This document shows, in pieces, positions 34,281-42,217 of a stretch of DNA of 64,000 nt. The stretch is from positions 372,001-436,000 of the forward strand of contig NZ_JAMBOL010000002.1 in NCBI RefSeq assembly GCF_023715605.1. Reading direction: 5' to 3'. The notes under the pieces are model-generated. The model worked only from the letters and a program-made list of their open reading frames with translations, was not told the origin of the DNA and searched no databases. The DNA comes from Halalkalibacter oceani (GTDB lineage Bacteria; Bacillota; Bacilli; Bacillales; Bacillaceae_D). A program made the position numbers and the translations under genes. Each line of letters starts with the position of its first letter. Position 1 is the first letter of the stretch.

Positions 34281-35577
34281 AATGCTGGGCGGGTTGAGTA
34301 TCCTGTTGTTAATCACCCTAATTCTGCTTCGCGTTCAAGTCGCTGTAGCTTTACTATTAATCGGCTTTGTCGGCTACTCGTTACTCGTGAATGTCGACGC
34401 CGCTTTGGTTCAGCTTGGCAGTACCGCTTTTCAAACGGCGAGTAATTATAGTTTAAGTGTCATGCCTTTGTTTATTTTAATGGGGATGTTTTTATCCTAC
34501 AGTGGTTTAGCGCGAGATCTGTTCCATTCAGTCGACCGCTGGATCGGCCATCTTCGCGGAGGAATGGGGATGGCGACGATTGGTGCCTGTGCGCTTTTTT
34601 CTTCAATTTCGGGCTCTGTCTCGGCGACTACGGCAACCATTGGCAAAGTCGCCTTACCAGAGATGGAACGCTATCATTATGATCAAAAAGTATCGACGGC
34701 CTGTGTCGCCGCCGGTGGGACGTTGGGGATTCTCATTCCACCAAGTGTGACGCTAATTTTATACGGTGTTTTGACAATGGAGCCGATTGGGCAATTGCTG
34801 ATTGCCGGTATTGTCCCCGGCATTGCCATGGCGCTTTTATTTATGGTCACCGTCTATGTGCAGATTCGCAGAAATCCTGCCTTGGCTCCATTGAAAGCAG
34901 AGTCGACCCCTTTCCGTGAGAAAATTGGCTCTTTAAAAAAGGTCTGGCCGTTTTTACTCGTCTTTCTCGTCAGCATCGGTGGAATCTATTTTGGCTTTTT
35001 TACCCCTTCAGAGGCTGGTGGTGTCGGGGCAATTGGGGCGCTTCTGATCGCTCTTGCGACGAAAACGTTGAACTGGACGAATTTTTTACAGTCAATCATG
35101 GATACGGTGCGGATTACGGGGATGCTGTTTATGATTTTAATTGGCGCGGGTATGTTCGGGAAATTTTTGGCGATTTCAAAGCTGCCGATGCAATTATCAG
35201 CGTCAGTTGCCAATACTACCATTTCACCTTATTTAATTTTACTAATCATTTTGCTCGTTTATCTCATTCTTGGACTGTTTATGGAAGGCTTCGCGATCCT
35301 CGTCCTGACATTGCCAATTGTCTATCCGCTGATCATTGATTTAGGGTTTAATGGCGTCTGGTTTGGGATCATTATGATTTTGGTGCTGAATATGGGTCTT
35401 TTGACACCTCCTTTAGGGCTAAGTGTGTATGTCATCAGCGGAGTGGCGAAAAATATCCCGATTCAAACGATCTTTCGCGGCGTCGTTCCTATGCTTGTCA
35501 CGATCATTATTTTCACGGCGATTTTGGTTGTTTTCCCGAGTATCGTTACATTTCTTCCCGACATGATGTACGAGTAA
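34270..35577 (+). CDS. TRAP transporter large permease (DctM)
   Basis: 435 residues, about eleven hydrophobic helices plus hairpins. DctM signatures: VMPLFILMGMFLSYSGLARDLF, GACALFSSISGSVSATTATIGKVALPEM, TLGILIPPSVTLILYGVL and LGLFMEGFAILVLTLPIVYPL. It uses the sodium gradient to move the ligand from DctP, consistent with a sodium-based alkaliphile. Middle of the TRAP triplet. Substrate is inferred to be the aromatic growth substrate. Confidence 0.95.
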   Translation: MSPEMLGGLSILLLITLILLRVQVAVALLLIGFVGYSLLVNVDAALVQLGSTAFQTASNYSLSVMPLFILMGMFLSYSGLARDLFHSVDRWIGHLRGGMGMATIGACALFSSISGSVSATTATIGKVALPEMERYHYDQKVSTACVAAGGTLGILIPPSVTLILYGVLTMEPIGQLLIAGIVPGIAMALLFMVTVYVQIRRNPALAPLKAESTPFREKIGSLKKVWPFLLVFLVSIGGIYFGFFTPSEAGGVGAIGALLIALATKTLNWTNFLQSIMDTVRITGMLFMILIGAGMFGKFLAISKLPMQLSASVANTTISPYLILLIILLVYLILGLFMEGFAILVLTLPIVYPLIIDLGFNGVWFGIIMILVLNMGLLTPPLGLSVYVISGVAKNIPIQTIFRGVVPMLVTIIIFTAILVVFPSIVTFLPDMMYE

Positions 35578-35608
35578 CAAGCCTGAAAAGGGCGAAAGGA
35601 GGACTTAC

Positions 35609-36145
35609 ATGAAAGTCGTTGGCATCTCCGGCACGATCATTGGAACGAAAACGAGTGCCGTCGTCAGTCTCATCTTGGACGAAATCAAAAAAGTCGACTC
35701 CACTGTCGAGACAGAGCTGCTTGATTTGAAAAACTATCAGCTCCAATTTTGTGATGGGCGGGATCCGGCTGCCTATGAGGGGGATACGAAAAAAGTAATC
35801 GATATTATGAATGCTGCTGATGTCTTTTTATTCGGCACGCCGATTTTTAACGGATCCTTGTCCGGTCCGTTAAAAAATCTAATTGATGTAACGCCGGTAG
35901 CCGCGTTAAGGAACAAAGTGATCGGATTTATCGCAACAGGAGCAATTCCCCAGCATTATCTCGTTATCGAAAATCAACTGAAACCGATAGCCGGCTATTT
36001 TCGCGCCTTTGTAGCGCCAAGCTCTGTCTATGTGACACGCGACCATTTCAATGAACGGCAAGAACTGATCGATGAGGAAGTCCTCAGGCGAATGGAGCAT
36101 TTGGCAAAAGAGCTGGTTCATATGGGCAAGGCGTTGAAGTTTTAA
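35609..36145 (+). CDS. NAD(P)H-dependent FMN reductase
   Basis: 178 residues, flavodoxin-like. The N-terminal VVGISGTIIGTKTSAVVSLIL replaces the usual GSxRxxS phosphate loop of these reductases, and LFGTPIFNGSLSGPLKNLID is the FMN-contact motif. Similar enzymes (SsuE, MsuE) feed reduced FMN to LLM monooxygenases, so it probably serves the monooxygenase that starts the cluster. AAAGGAGG precedes the ATG. A terminator follows. Confidence 0.9.
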   Translation: MKVVGISGTIIGTKTSAVVSLILDEIKKVDSTVETELLDLKNYQLQFCDGRDPAAYEGDTKKVIDIMNAADVFLFGTPIFNGSLSGPLKNLIDVTPVAALRNKVIGFIATGAIPQHYLVIENQLKPIAGYFRAFVAPSSVYVTRDHFNERQELIDEEVLRRMEHLAKELVHMGKALKF

Positions 36146-36152
36146 AGAAAGA

Positions 36153-36179
36153 GAGGCTGCAAGATAAAGCCTCTTTTTT
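36153..36179 (+). terminator. Terminator after the FMN reductase
   Basis: GAGGCT / AGCCTC with TTTTTT; marks the end of the first catabolic transcript. Confidence 0.85.
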
Positions 36180-36248
36180 AATGATATCTCTAAGCTGTTC
36201 AGCAAAACATTATGATAAACTGGCTATAGAGCTGGGAGGTAGAAACGG

Positions 36249-36443
36249 GTGAAATTGAACAGAAAAATAGGGATGGCGCTATGTGCGCTGGTTTTGCTTG
36301 CAGCCGTGTTTTTAGTCGGCACTCAATCCTATTTCAACAATAAGGAAATCAGTTTGGCAAGTGACCGCTGCTCTGAATTAGGCGGAGCTCCGAAGGTAGA
36401 AAGAAATCTTCTCTCCTTAAGCTATACTTTTTCGTGCGAGTAA
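36249..36443 (+). CDS. Small exported or membrane protein
   Basis: 64 residues, GTG start with GGGAGGT upstream. One N-terminal hydrophobic segment (residues 9-26, MALCALVLLAAVFLVG) and an outside tail of ~40 residues with two cysteines (RCSELGG and TFSCE) that could form a disulfide. No family recognised. It sits between two catabolic transcription units but shows no link to catabolism. Confidence 0.55.
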   Translation: MKLNRKIGMALCALVLLAAVFLVGTQSYFNNKEISLASDRCSELGGAPKVERNLLSLSYTFSCE

Positions 36444-36460
36444 ACGAAAGGATGGCTTCT

Positions 36461-36620
36461 GAGGCTGGGACAAAAGGTTGTTTTTTTACCTTTTGCCCAG
36501 TCTCTAAGCAATGAGCGGAACCGACACGATCTTTTAAAGCCCGTTGTGAGTGGGTTTCTCACAACGGGCTTGTGGCGTGTGAAGCCATTGCCAGTAGGCC
36601 TAAAGATAGTTTTGTCTCAA
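36461..36620 (+). repeat. Structured repeat element, subfamily 2, copy D
   Basis: GAGGCTGGGACAAAAGG head hairpin, GCAATG, CGACAC (one base off the stem), GCCCGTTGTGAG / CTCACAACGGGC around TGGGTTT, GTGGCG, CATTGC, and TTTTGTCTCAAGC at the end, which mirrors the head (GGCTGGGACAAAA). Lies between the small ORF and the citryl-CoA-lyase-like gene. Confidence 0.88.
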
Positions 36621-36780
36621 GCTCAAATCGAGGGCTGGGCTAAAAGAAAAAACGTTTGGCCCAGCCCTTTTCTGCATTCTGCAAAAGTGGTCCCGTTCCA
36701 TGCAGGTCTGGGAAAAGGGGAAAGACGTCCTTTTTTCCAGGCTCTTTTTTTATGCTTGGCGGTTCTTTCTCCGTCCGTTT

Positions 36781-36833
36781 GTAAGATTAAAGCGCTTTCC
36801 AGTAAGAAGTCAGTTAGAAATATATTTTATAGT
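36781..36833 (+). promoter_or_regulatory. BTAD-type promoter of the lyase/CoA-transferase operon, with cre-like site
   Basis: GTAAG at 36781, GTAAG at 36802 (21 bases on, one short of two turns) and GTTAG at 36813, then -10 TATAGT at 36828-36833, 15 bases after the last repeat start. Between the first two repeats lies TTAAAGCGCTTTCC (36787-36800), a cre-like palindrome. Confidence 0.7.
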
Positions 36834-36872
36834 TTTTCTATTCTACATGAATTGAATGGGGAGGCTGTCGCG

Positions 36873-37643
36873 ATGGAATTTGAAACAAGAATTGGCAAGT
36901 CAACGAAAGAATCGATCGAAGTACATGGTTACGACCTGGCCGAGCAGTTAATCGGAAACATTACCCTTGCTGATATGGCGTTTTTAGGGGCGAAGCATCG
37001 AAAGCCGTCGGAGGAGGAATCACAAATGCTCAACGCATTGTTGATCGCGATTTGTGAGCACGGCTTTACCCCGAGTTCCATTTCGGCCCGACTTACGTAT
37101 CTCGGCGCGCCCGAGGCTGTTCAGGCTGCCGTGGCGGCCGGCTTGCTTGGGGCCGGCACTGTTTATTTCGGGGCGATGGAATATGTCTCTGAAATGCTGC
37201 AAAACGCTTTCCGGCAGCATGGAGAGGAGAAGAGCATTGAAGAGCTTGCGGCGACGGTCATTAAGGAACGGAAGGAGCAGGGTTTGCAGCTGCCGGGGTT
37301 TGGTCACCACATCCATAAACCGGTCGATCCGCGTACACCGAAGCTGTTTGCGTTAGCGGAAGAGCTCGGCTTCCTCCGTAAGCATTCAAAGCTTTTGCTG
37401 GAGATGCACAAGCAGTTTTGTGAGGAGAAAGGGAAGCAAATTACGTTAAATGTCACCGGAGCGATCGGGGCGATCATGTCGGATATGGAGATTGATTACA
37501 GACTTGTGAAGTCATTTGCTGTCGCGGCGAGGGCTGTCGGGCTCGTCGGTCATATTGCCGAGGAGATTGAAAAAGGAAGGCAGGAATCCGTCGCTCAGCA
37601 GCTGTTTGAATATGTGGAGAACCATACCGATTACAGAAGTTGA
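36873..37643 (+). CDS. Citryl-CoA-lyase-like protein of the citrate synthase family
   Basis: 256 residues, about two thirds of a citrate synthase. It keeps GFGHHIHKPVDPRTPKLFALAEE, the form of the second catalytic histidine region found in citryl-CoA lyases, and the C-terminal AAARAVGLVGHIAEEIEKGR. Such short enzymes split or join an acyl-CoA by retro-aldol chemistry. What it does in this cluster is not clear, since the 3-oxoadipate route needs no such step. ATG chosen at 36873 with GGGGAGG upstream; the longer frame starts inside the repeat. Confidence 0.8.
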   Translation: MEFETRIGKSTKESIEVHGYDLAEQLIGNITLADMAFLGAKHRKPSEEESQMLNALLIAICEHGFTPSSISARLTYLGAPEAVQAAVAAGLLGAGTVYFGAMEYVSEMLQNAFRQHGEEKSIEELAATVIKERKEQGLQLPGFGHHIHKPVDPRTPKLFALAEELGFLRKHSKLLLEMHKQFCEEKGKQITLNVTGAIGAIMSDMEIDYRLVKSFAVAARAVGLVGHIAEEIEKGRQESVAQQLFEYVENHTDYRS

Positions 37644-37680
37644 TAAGCAGGTTATTTTTGATGAACGGAGGGTGTGACAG

Positions 37681-38343
37681 ATGATTAACAAAGTAATCGC
37701 TTCTGCTTCTGAGGCAGTTGCTGACGTAGATAACGCGAGCACGGTCTTGTTCGGCGGCTTCGGCGGCGCGGGGGTGCCGTATGAATTAATTTATGCGTTA
37801 TACGACCAGGAGGCGAAAGACCTGACAGCCGTCAGCAACAATCCAGGCTATCACGAGGAAGGAATTGCGAAATTAATCGCTCATGACCGGATTGCGAAAT
37901 TGCTCTGCTCTTTTCCGGTGCAAAAAGACAGCTATGTGTTTAAGGAAAAATATAAACAGGGAAAAATTGATTTGGAGCTGATTCCCCAAGGGACGATGGC
38001 CGAACGGATCCGGGCCGGGGGAGCGGGCATTGAAGCATTTTATACGCCCACAGGTGTCGGGACGGAAGTGGCAAAAGGCAAGGACAAAAAGGAATTCAAC
38101 GGGATCACTTGTATTCTAGAAAAAGCAATCAAAGGGGATTTTGCTTTTATTCGCGCGAAAAAGGCGGATCGCTGGGGCAATCTCGTTTACAACAAATCAG
38201 GGCGTAACTTTAATCCGGTGATGGCGATGGCTGCCAAGGTCACGATTGCTGAAGTTGATGAAATAGTCGAAGTCGGTGAATTGGACCCGGAGGCAATCGT
38301 CACACCGGGGATTTTCGTCCAACGTGTCGTAAAAAGGAGCTGA
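37681..38343 (+). CDS. 3-oxoacid CoA-transferase subunit A
   Basis: 220 residues, class I CoA-transferase alpha chain: FGGFGGAGVPYELIYALYD, IPQGTMAERIRAGGAGIEAFYTPTGVGTEVAKGK and ADRWGNLVYNKSGRNFNPVMA. With subunit B it moves CoA from succinyl-CoA to a 3-oxo acid. Given the maleylacetate reductase and thiolase in the cluster, 3-oxoadipate is the likely acceptor (PcaI role), though acetoacetate cannot be excluded from sequence. ATG with CGGAGGGTG ahead. Confidence 0.9.
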   Translation: MINKVIASASEAVADVDNASTVLFGGFGGAGVPYELIYALYDQEAKDLTAVSNNPGYHEEGIAKLIAHDRIAKLLCSFPVQKDSYVFKEKYKQGKIDLELIPQGTMAERIRAGGAGIEAFYTPTGVGTEVAKGKDKKEFNGITCILEKAIKGDFAFIRAKKADRWGNLVYNKSGRNFNPVMAMAAKVTIAEVDEIVEVGELDPEAIVTPGIFVQRVVKRS

Positions 38344-38349
38344 GAAAAA

Positions 38350-39015
38350 ATGGATCAACGACTGCTATCGAGAGAGCAAATTGCCAAACGGATCGCCCAG
38401 GAGCTGCGTAATGGCGATGTGATTAATTTAGGAATCGGCATTCCTGTCCTGGTCAGCAATTTCGTTTCCCCGGAAGCGGAATTTATCTATCACAGCGAAC
38501 AAGGTGTACTGGGGATGGGATCGCTTGCTGACCCGGATGAAGCTGATCCCGATCTCGTCAATGCCGCAAAGGAGCCTGTCACACTTGTTCCGGGAGGGAG
38601 CTTCTCTCATTCGGCCGACTCTTTTGCGATGGTCAGAGGTCAGCACATTGATGTGGCGGTGCTCGGCGCGATGCAAGTGTCAGAACGAGGCGACCTTGCC
38701 AATTGGAAAGTAAAAGGCGTGCAATTAGGCGGGATAGGCGGAGCCATGGATATTGCGATCGGAGCGAAGGCACTTTATATCGCGATGACGCATACGAGCA
38801 AGGATGGTCAGGCGAAAATCGTCAAGGAACTTGATTATCCGGTGACCGCTTTACAATGTGTAAGCTGTATTTTTACAGATATGGCTGTGATTGAAGTGAC
38901 GAAGGAAGGGCTGCTTTTAAAAGAAATCGCCCCGGGACTGACGGTCGAGGAAGTCCAGCAGGCCACCGGGCCGGCATTAATTGTCCCGAATGATATAAAG
39001 GAGATTCACGTGTGA
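38350..39015 (+). CDS. 3-oxoacid CoA-transferase subunit B
   Basis: 221 residues. The catalytic glutamate lies in YHSEQGVLGMG, matching the SENG motif of PcaJ/ScoB-type beta chains (Gln for Asn), and NLGIGIPVLVSNFV is the N-terminal glycine motif. PGGSFSHSADSFAMVRGQHIDVAVLGAMQVSERGDLANW is the conserved core. Starts six bases after subunit A. Predicted to form 3-oxoadipyl-CoA for the thiolase at 40986. Confidence 0.92.
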   Translation: MDQRLLSREQIAKRIAQELRNGDVINLGIGIPVLVSNFVSPEAEFIYHSEQGVLGMGSLADPDEADPDLVNAAKEPVTLVPGGSFSHSADSFAMVRGQHIDVAVLGAMQVSERGDLANWKVKGVQLGGIGGAMDIAIGAKALYIAMTHTSKDGQAKIVKELDYPVTALQCVSCIFTDMAVIEVTKEGLLLKEIAPGLTVEEVQQATGPALIVPNDIKEIHV

Positions 39016-39019
39016 GGCA

Positions 39020-39060
39020 GGCCGGGTTAAAGGGTTTTTTACCTTTTTCCCGGCCTTTTT
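39020..39060 (+). terminator. Terminator after the CoA-transferase genes
   Basis: GGCCGGGTTAAAGGG paired with CCTTTTTCCCGGCC, then TTTTT. Confidence 0.9.
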
Positions 39061-39107
39061 GCTAATTTTTCTCCGTTCCTCTTTTTGTCAGAAAAAAAAC
39101 GCTGTGA

Positions 39108-39161
39108 GTAAGAAAAAGAGCCTGCCTGTGTAAGTAACTGGTTAGAGCAGCGTTTTAAAGT
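39108..39161 (+). promoter_or_regulatory. BTAD-type promoter of the ring-cleavage operon
   Basis: GTAAG at 39108, GTAAG at 39130 (22 bases) and GTTAG at 39141 (11 bases), then -10 TAAAGT at 39156-39161, 15 bases after the last repeat start. Same layout as the last three repeats before the LLM operon (30245, 30267, 30278, -10 at 30293). Confidence 0.78.
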
Positions 39162-39213
39162 GAAGACAGTGGTTCACCACATCAAATTAACAATGAACAA
39201 GGAGGAGAATTCT

Positions 39214-40188
39214 ATGCTGCAAAATCTTATTAACGGGATTCACCATGTAACGGCCGGGGTGGCAGGCGCCCAGGAAGATGTCGACTTCTTTACGACGATT
39301 GTCGGGCAACGTTTGGCTAAGCAGACGGTCTTAATGGACGGTCCATTGCCTATTTATCATCTTTATTATACAAATGCTGATGCTGATATCGGCTCGGCGA
39401 TGACGACTTTTCCGTATGGAAAGGCTGGAATTAAAGCAAGAAGAGGCTCAGGGCAGGTTAAGATCACATCGTATACCGTGCCTTCCAATTCACTCGAATT
39501 TTGGGTGGAGCATTTTCAAAAGCATCATGTCCGGCACGGTACCATTGAAGAACGCTTTGGCCAAAGACGCCTAACTTTTATGCATCCATGCGGGCTTGAG
39601 TTTGAATTTGTCGAGGATGATACGGATACAAGGAGAGGATATGTCACCGATGACGTATCGATTAACGAAGCGGTCAAAGGATTCCATAGTGTGACGATGT
39701 CGGTGCGGGAAGTAGAAGAACAGAACCGTTTTATTACTGAAGTGCTCGGCTTTCAATTTATCGGCCAGGAAAGGAATTATTATCAGTATGAATTAAAGGA
39801 GGGGGGAGCGAATAAAACGATTTATGTTGTGCACGAGCCGGATCTTCCTCAAGGAAGCTGGGGTCTCGGTGCCGGTACGATTCATCATGTTGCCTTTGCC
39901 GTTGATACGGACGATGAGCTAAATCAGGTGCGGGAAATTGTGACGGGCTTGGGCTTTACCGACATGTCCGAAATTAAAGACCGTTATTACTTCCATTCCG
40001 CATACGTCAGATCGCCTGGTGGCATTCTTTGTGAGTTCACGACAAGTGATATCGGCTTTACGATCGATGAACCGTTTGAAGAGCTTGGACAAAAGCTTCA
40101 TCTTCCGCCGTGGAAGCTTAAGGATAGTGAAGAAATTATGAGCCAGCTTGAACCGATCACCAATCCGCAAAAGCCACTGGTGAAATAA
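39214..40188 (+). CDS. VOC-family ring-cleaving dioxygenase (hydroquinone/MhqO type)
   Basis: 324 residues made of two vicinal-oxygen-chelate modules. Metal ligands are suggested by GIHHVTAGV (~residue 10), the second-module FHSVTMSV, TIHHVAFAV and the glutamate in GGILCEFTT. Closest pattern is the MhqO/MhqA and LinE group that opens hydroquinones rather than catechols. The ATG at 39214 has AAGGAGGAG upstream. In this cluster it should deliver maleylacetate or its semialdehyde precursor; no aldehyde dehydrogenase gene is seen. Confidence 0.88.
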   Translation: MLQNLINGIHHVTAGVAGAQEDVDFFTTIVGQRLAKQTVLMDGPLPIYHLYYTNADADIGSAMTTFPYGKAGIKARRGSGQVKITSYTVPSNSLEFWVEHFQKHHVRHGTIEERFGQRRLTFMHPCGLEFEFVEDDTDTRRGYVTDDVSINEAVKGFHSVTMSVREVEEQNRFITEVLGFQFIGQERNYYQYELKEGGANKTIYVVHEPDLPQGSWGLGAGTIHHVAFAVDTDDELNQVREIVTGLGFTDMSEIKDRYYFHSAYVRSPGGILCEFTTSDIGFTIDEPFEELGQKLHLPPWKLKDSEEIMSQLEPITNPQKPLVK

Positions 40189-40197
40189 GGCGCGTTA

Positions 40198-40833
40198 ATG
40201 AATATTCATTTACAGCAGCCGGTCGTCAGGCGGGGGCCGGCGGTTTCTGAAGCACAAGCCGTTGTCTTCATGGTGCACGGGCGTGACCAAACGACTGAGT
40301 ACGTCTTGAATCTAGTGGATCGCATCCAGCTTCCTGATGTTCATTATGTCGCCCCGCAAGCGGCTCAGAACAGCTGGTACCCGGTCGGCTTCATGAAAGA
40401 GATCGCTGAAAATGAGCCTTATTTAAGCTATGCTCTCGATTGCTATGAGCAGCGGATTTCAGAGCTGGTCGCCGAGGGCATACCGAAATCGAAGATCGTC
40501 CTGCTCGGGTTTTCGCAGGGAGCTTGTTTAACAGCTGAATTTGCGGTACGCCGTCCTGAACGGTATGGCGGGATTATCGTCTATACGGGTGGGGTGATCG
40601 GGCCTGATGGCACGAAATGGAATAGCCAAGGCTCCTTTCAGAATACTCCGGTTTTTCTGGGGTCAAGCGATGTCGATGAATGGGTACCGGAACAACGAAT
40701 TCATGATACCGCGGCGATTTTTAACAAGCTCGGCGCTCAAACGAAAACGGTTATATATAAAGGGATGGGGCATGAGATCAATGACGACGAAATCGATTTT
40801 GCAAGAGAGCTGATTCGTAATGTGAAAGGATGA
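40198..40833 (+). CDS. Carboxylesterase/phospholipase-type hydrolase (MhqD-like)
   Basis: 211 residues, alpha/beta hydrolase of the YodD/MhqD group. Nucleophile in LLGFSQGACLTAEF, catalytic Asp near GSSDVDEWVP and His in GMGHEINDDE. Adjacent mhqO-mhqD homologues form a unit in B. subtilis for quinone detoxification; the same pair here is separated by nine bases. It might hydrolyse an aryl ester upstream of ring cleavage or protect against quinones. Confidence 0.9.
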   Translation: MNIHLQQPVVRRGPAVSEAQAVVFMVHGRDQTTEYVLNLVDRIQLPDVHYVAPQAAQNSWYPVGFMKEIAENEPYLSYALDCYEQRISELVAEGIPKSKIVLLGFSQGACLTAEFAVRRPERYGGIIVYTGGVIGPDGTKWNSQGSFQNTPVFLGSSDVDEWVPEQRIHDTAAIFNKLGAQTKTVIYKGMGHEINDDEIDFARELIRNVKG

Positions 40834-40871
40834 AGTGCGGGAGGTTCTGCCGAAAATCGTAATCAAAAAAT

Positions 40872-40885
40872 AGAAAGCGCTTTCG
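40872..40885 (+). promoter_or_regulatory. cre-like CcpA site before the thiolase gene
   Basis: AGAAAGCGCTTTCG, containing the perfect 12-base palindrome GAAAGCGCTTTC of the cre core. It lies about 100 bases before the thiolase start. Confidence 0.65.
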
Positions 40886-40908
40886 GTTTTGCCGGAACTT
40901 CTCATTGC

Positions 40909-40960
40909 CCTTCCAGAAGAAACGCACATTGTGCCCATGCTTATTTTGGAAGGGTCTTTT
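40909..40960 (+). promoter_or_regulatory. Hairpin in the thiolase leader
   Basis: CCCTTCCA and TGGAAGGG arms with a long loop, followed by TCTTTTG. Could be a weak terminator or a regulatory leader structure. Confidence 0.4.
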
Positions 40961-40985
40961 GCATTCAATAGAAGGGGGGAGTCGG

Positions 40986-42185
40986 ATGGCAGCTCGTGCG
41001 TATATTGTACGTGCACAGCGCACTGCGGTCGGCAAGCTAGGGGGTACCCTGAAAAGGATCGAACCCGATGACTTGCTTTTGCCTTTGCTTCAGGATATCA
41101 AAAAGCAGAAATCGCTACCCGAGAGCCTGATCGATGAGGTCATTGTCGGTCAGGCCAAACAAAGTCAGGATCAGGCAAACATAGCGAGAAAAGCGCTGTT
41201 AAAAGCTGATTTTCCAGAGTCGCTGCCGGGCTATACGGTTCATCGCCAATGTGGAAGCGGGATGCAGGCGATTCATAACGCCTTTTTTCAAATGAAAGCC
41301 GGCCTGGGGGAAGCCTTTATTGTAGCAGGGGTCGAAAGCATGAGTACAGCGCCTTATTATTTGCGCAATGCCCGGTTCGGGTTTTTCTCCGGAAATGCCG
41401 AGATTCTCGATCCGAATAAAGAGAGTCAGCCGGGGTCACAGCCGGAAGAAACCTATGGACGATTGACGATGGGGATAACCGCTGAGAATCTCGCGGAAGA
41501 ATACTCGATCTCGAGAGCAGAGCAGGATGCCTTTGCCCATGCCAGTCAAACGAAAGCAAATGCGGCAATCATAAGCGGAAGGTTCAAAGACGAAATCGTC
41601 CCGATTTCGGTCCCGCAACGAAAAGGGGAGCCGCTGCTTTTCACCACGGATGAGCATCCTAGAAAAACCACGCTTGAAAAACTGGCTGCTCTGAAACCGG
41701 TGTTTAAACAAAATGGAACGGTGACAGCTGGAAATTCGTCAGGATTAAACGACGGTGCCTCGCTGCTGCTCGTCGTCTCTGAAAACATCATCAAGCACTA
41801 TCAACTGAAGCCGCTCGTTGAGATCGTCGGTGTCGGGGTAGCGGGAGTGCAGCCTGAGCGGATGGGAATCGGTCCGGTACAGGCAACGGAAAAAGCATTA
41901 CAAATGGCGAAGCTGAGACGTGAGGATCTTGGTTTAGTAGAGGTGAATGAAGCCTTTGCTGCACAAGCGCTTGCCGTCATGAAAGAACTTGATCTTCCTG
42001 AGGAAATTGTCAATGTCAATGGCGGGGCAATCGCGCTCGGACATCCGATTGGGAACAGCGGGGCGAGAATTTGTGTGACGCTGATTCATGAAATGATGAG
42101 GCGGGGAGTTGAATGGGGGCTAGCGACTTTATGTATTGCCGGTGGTCAGGGAATTGCCACGATTTTCAGACATGCCGCTCGATGA
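40986..42185 (+). CDS. Acetyl-CoA acyltransferase (thiolase), predicted 3-oxoadipyl-CoA thiolase
   Basis: 399 residues. Catalytic Cys89 in VHRQCGSGMQA, His in GGAIALGHPIGNSGA (~353) and the second Cys in CIAGGQG (~383). It should split 3-oxoadipyl-CoA into acetyl-CoA and succinyl-CoA, the last step of the route. Started at 40986 with AGGGGGGAG upstream; the frame back to 40905 has no ribosome site. The gene just downstream makes 3-oxoadipate, which supports the assignment. Confidence 0.93.
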   Translation: MAARAYIVRAQRTAVGKLGGTLKRIEPDDLLLPLLQDIKKQKSLPESLIDEVIVGQAKQSQDQANIARKALLKADFPESLPGYTVHRQCGSGMQAIHNAFFQMKAGLGEAFIVAGVESMSTAPYYLRNARFGFFSGNAEILDPNKESQPGSQPEETYGRLTMGITAENLAEEYSISRAEQDAFAHASQTKANAAIISGRFKDEIVPISVPQRKGEPLLFTTDEHPRKTTLEKLAALKPVFKQNGTVTAGNSSGLNDGASLLLVVSENIIKHYQLKPLVEIVGVGVAGVQPERMGIGPVQATEKALQMAKLRREDLGLVEVNEAFAAQALAVMKELDLPEEIVNVNGGAIALGHPIGNSGARICVTLIHEMMRRGVEWGLATLCIAGGQGIATIFRHAAR

Positions 42186-42217
42186 GCTCGCGTTGACCTT
42201 GATAAAGGAGAATCGGA

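Noticed and set aside
36546-36872. Extension of the citryl-CoA-lyase-like protein into repeat copy D
   Set aside because: The added residues come from the repeat and the promoter; the ATG at 36873 has a good ribosome site and matches the family start.
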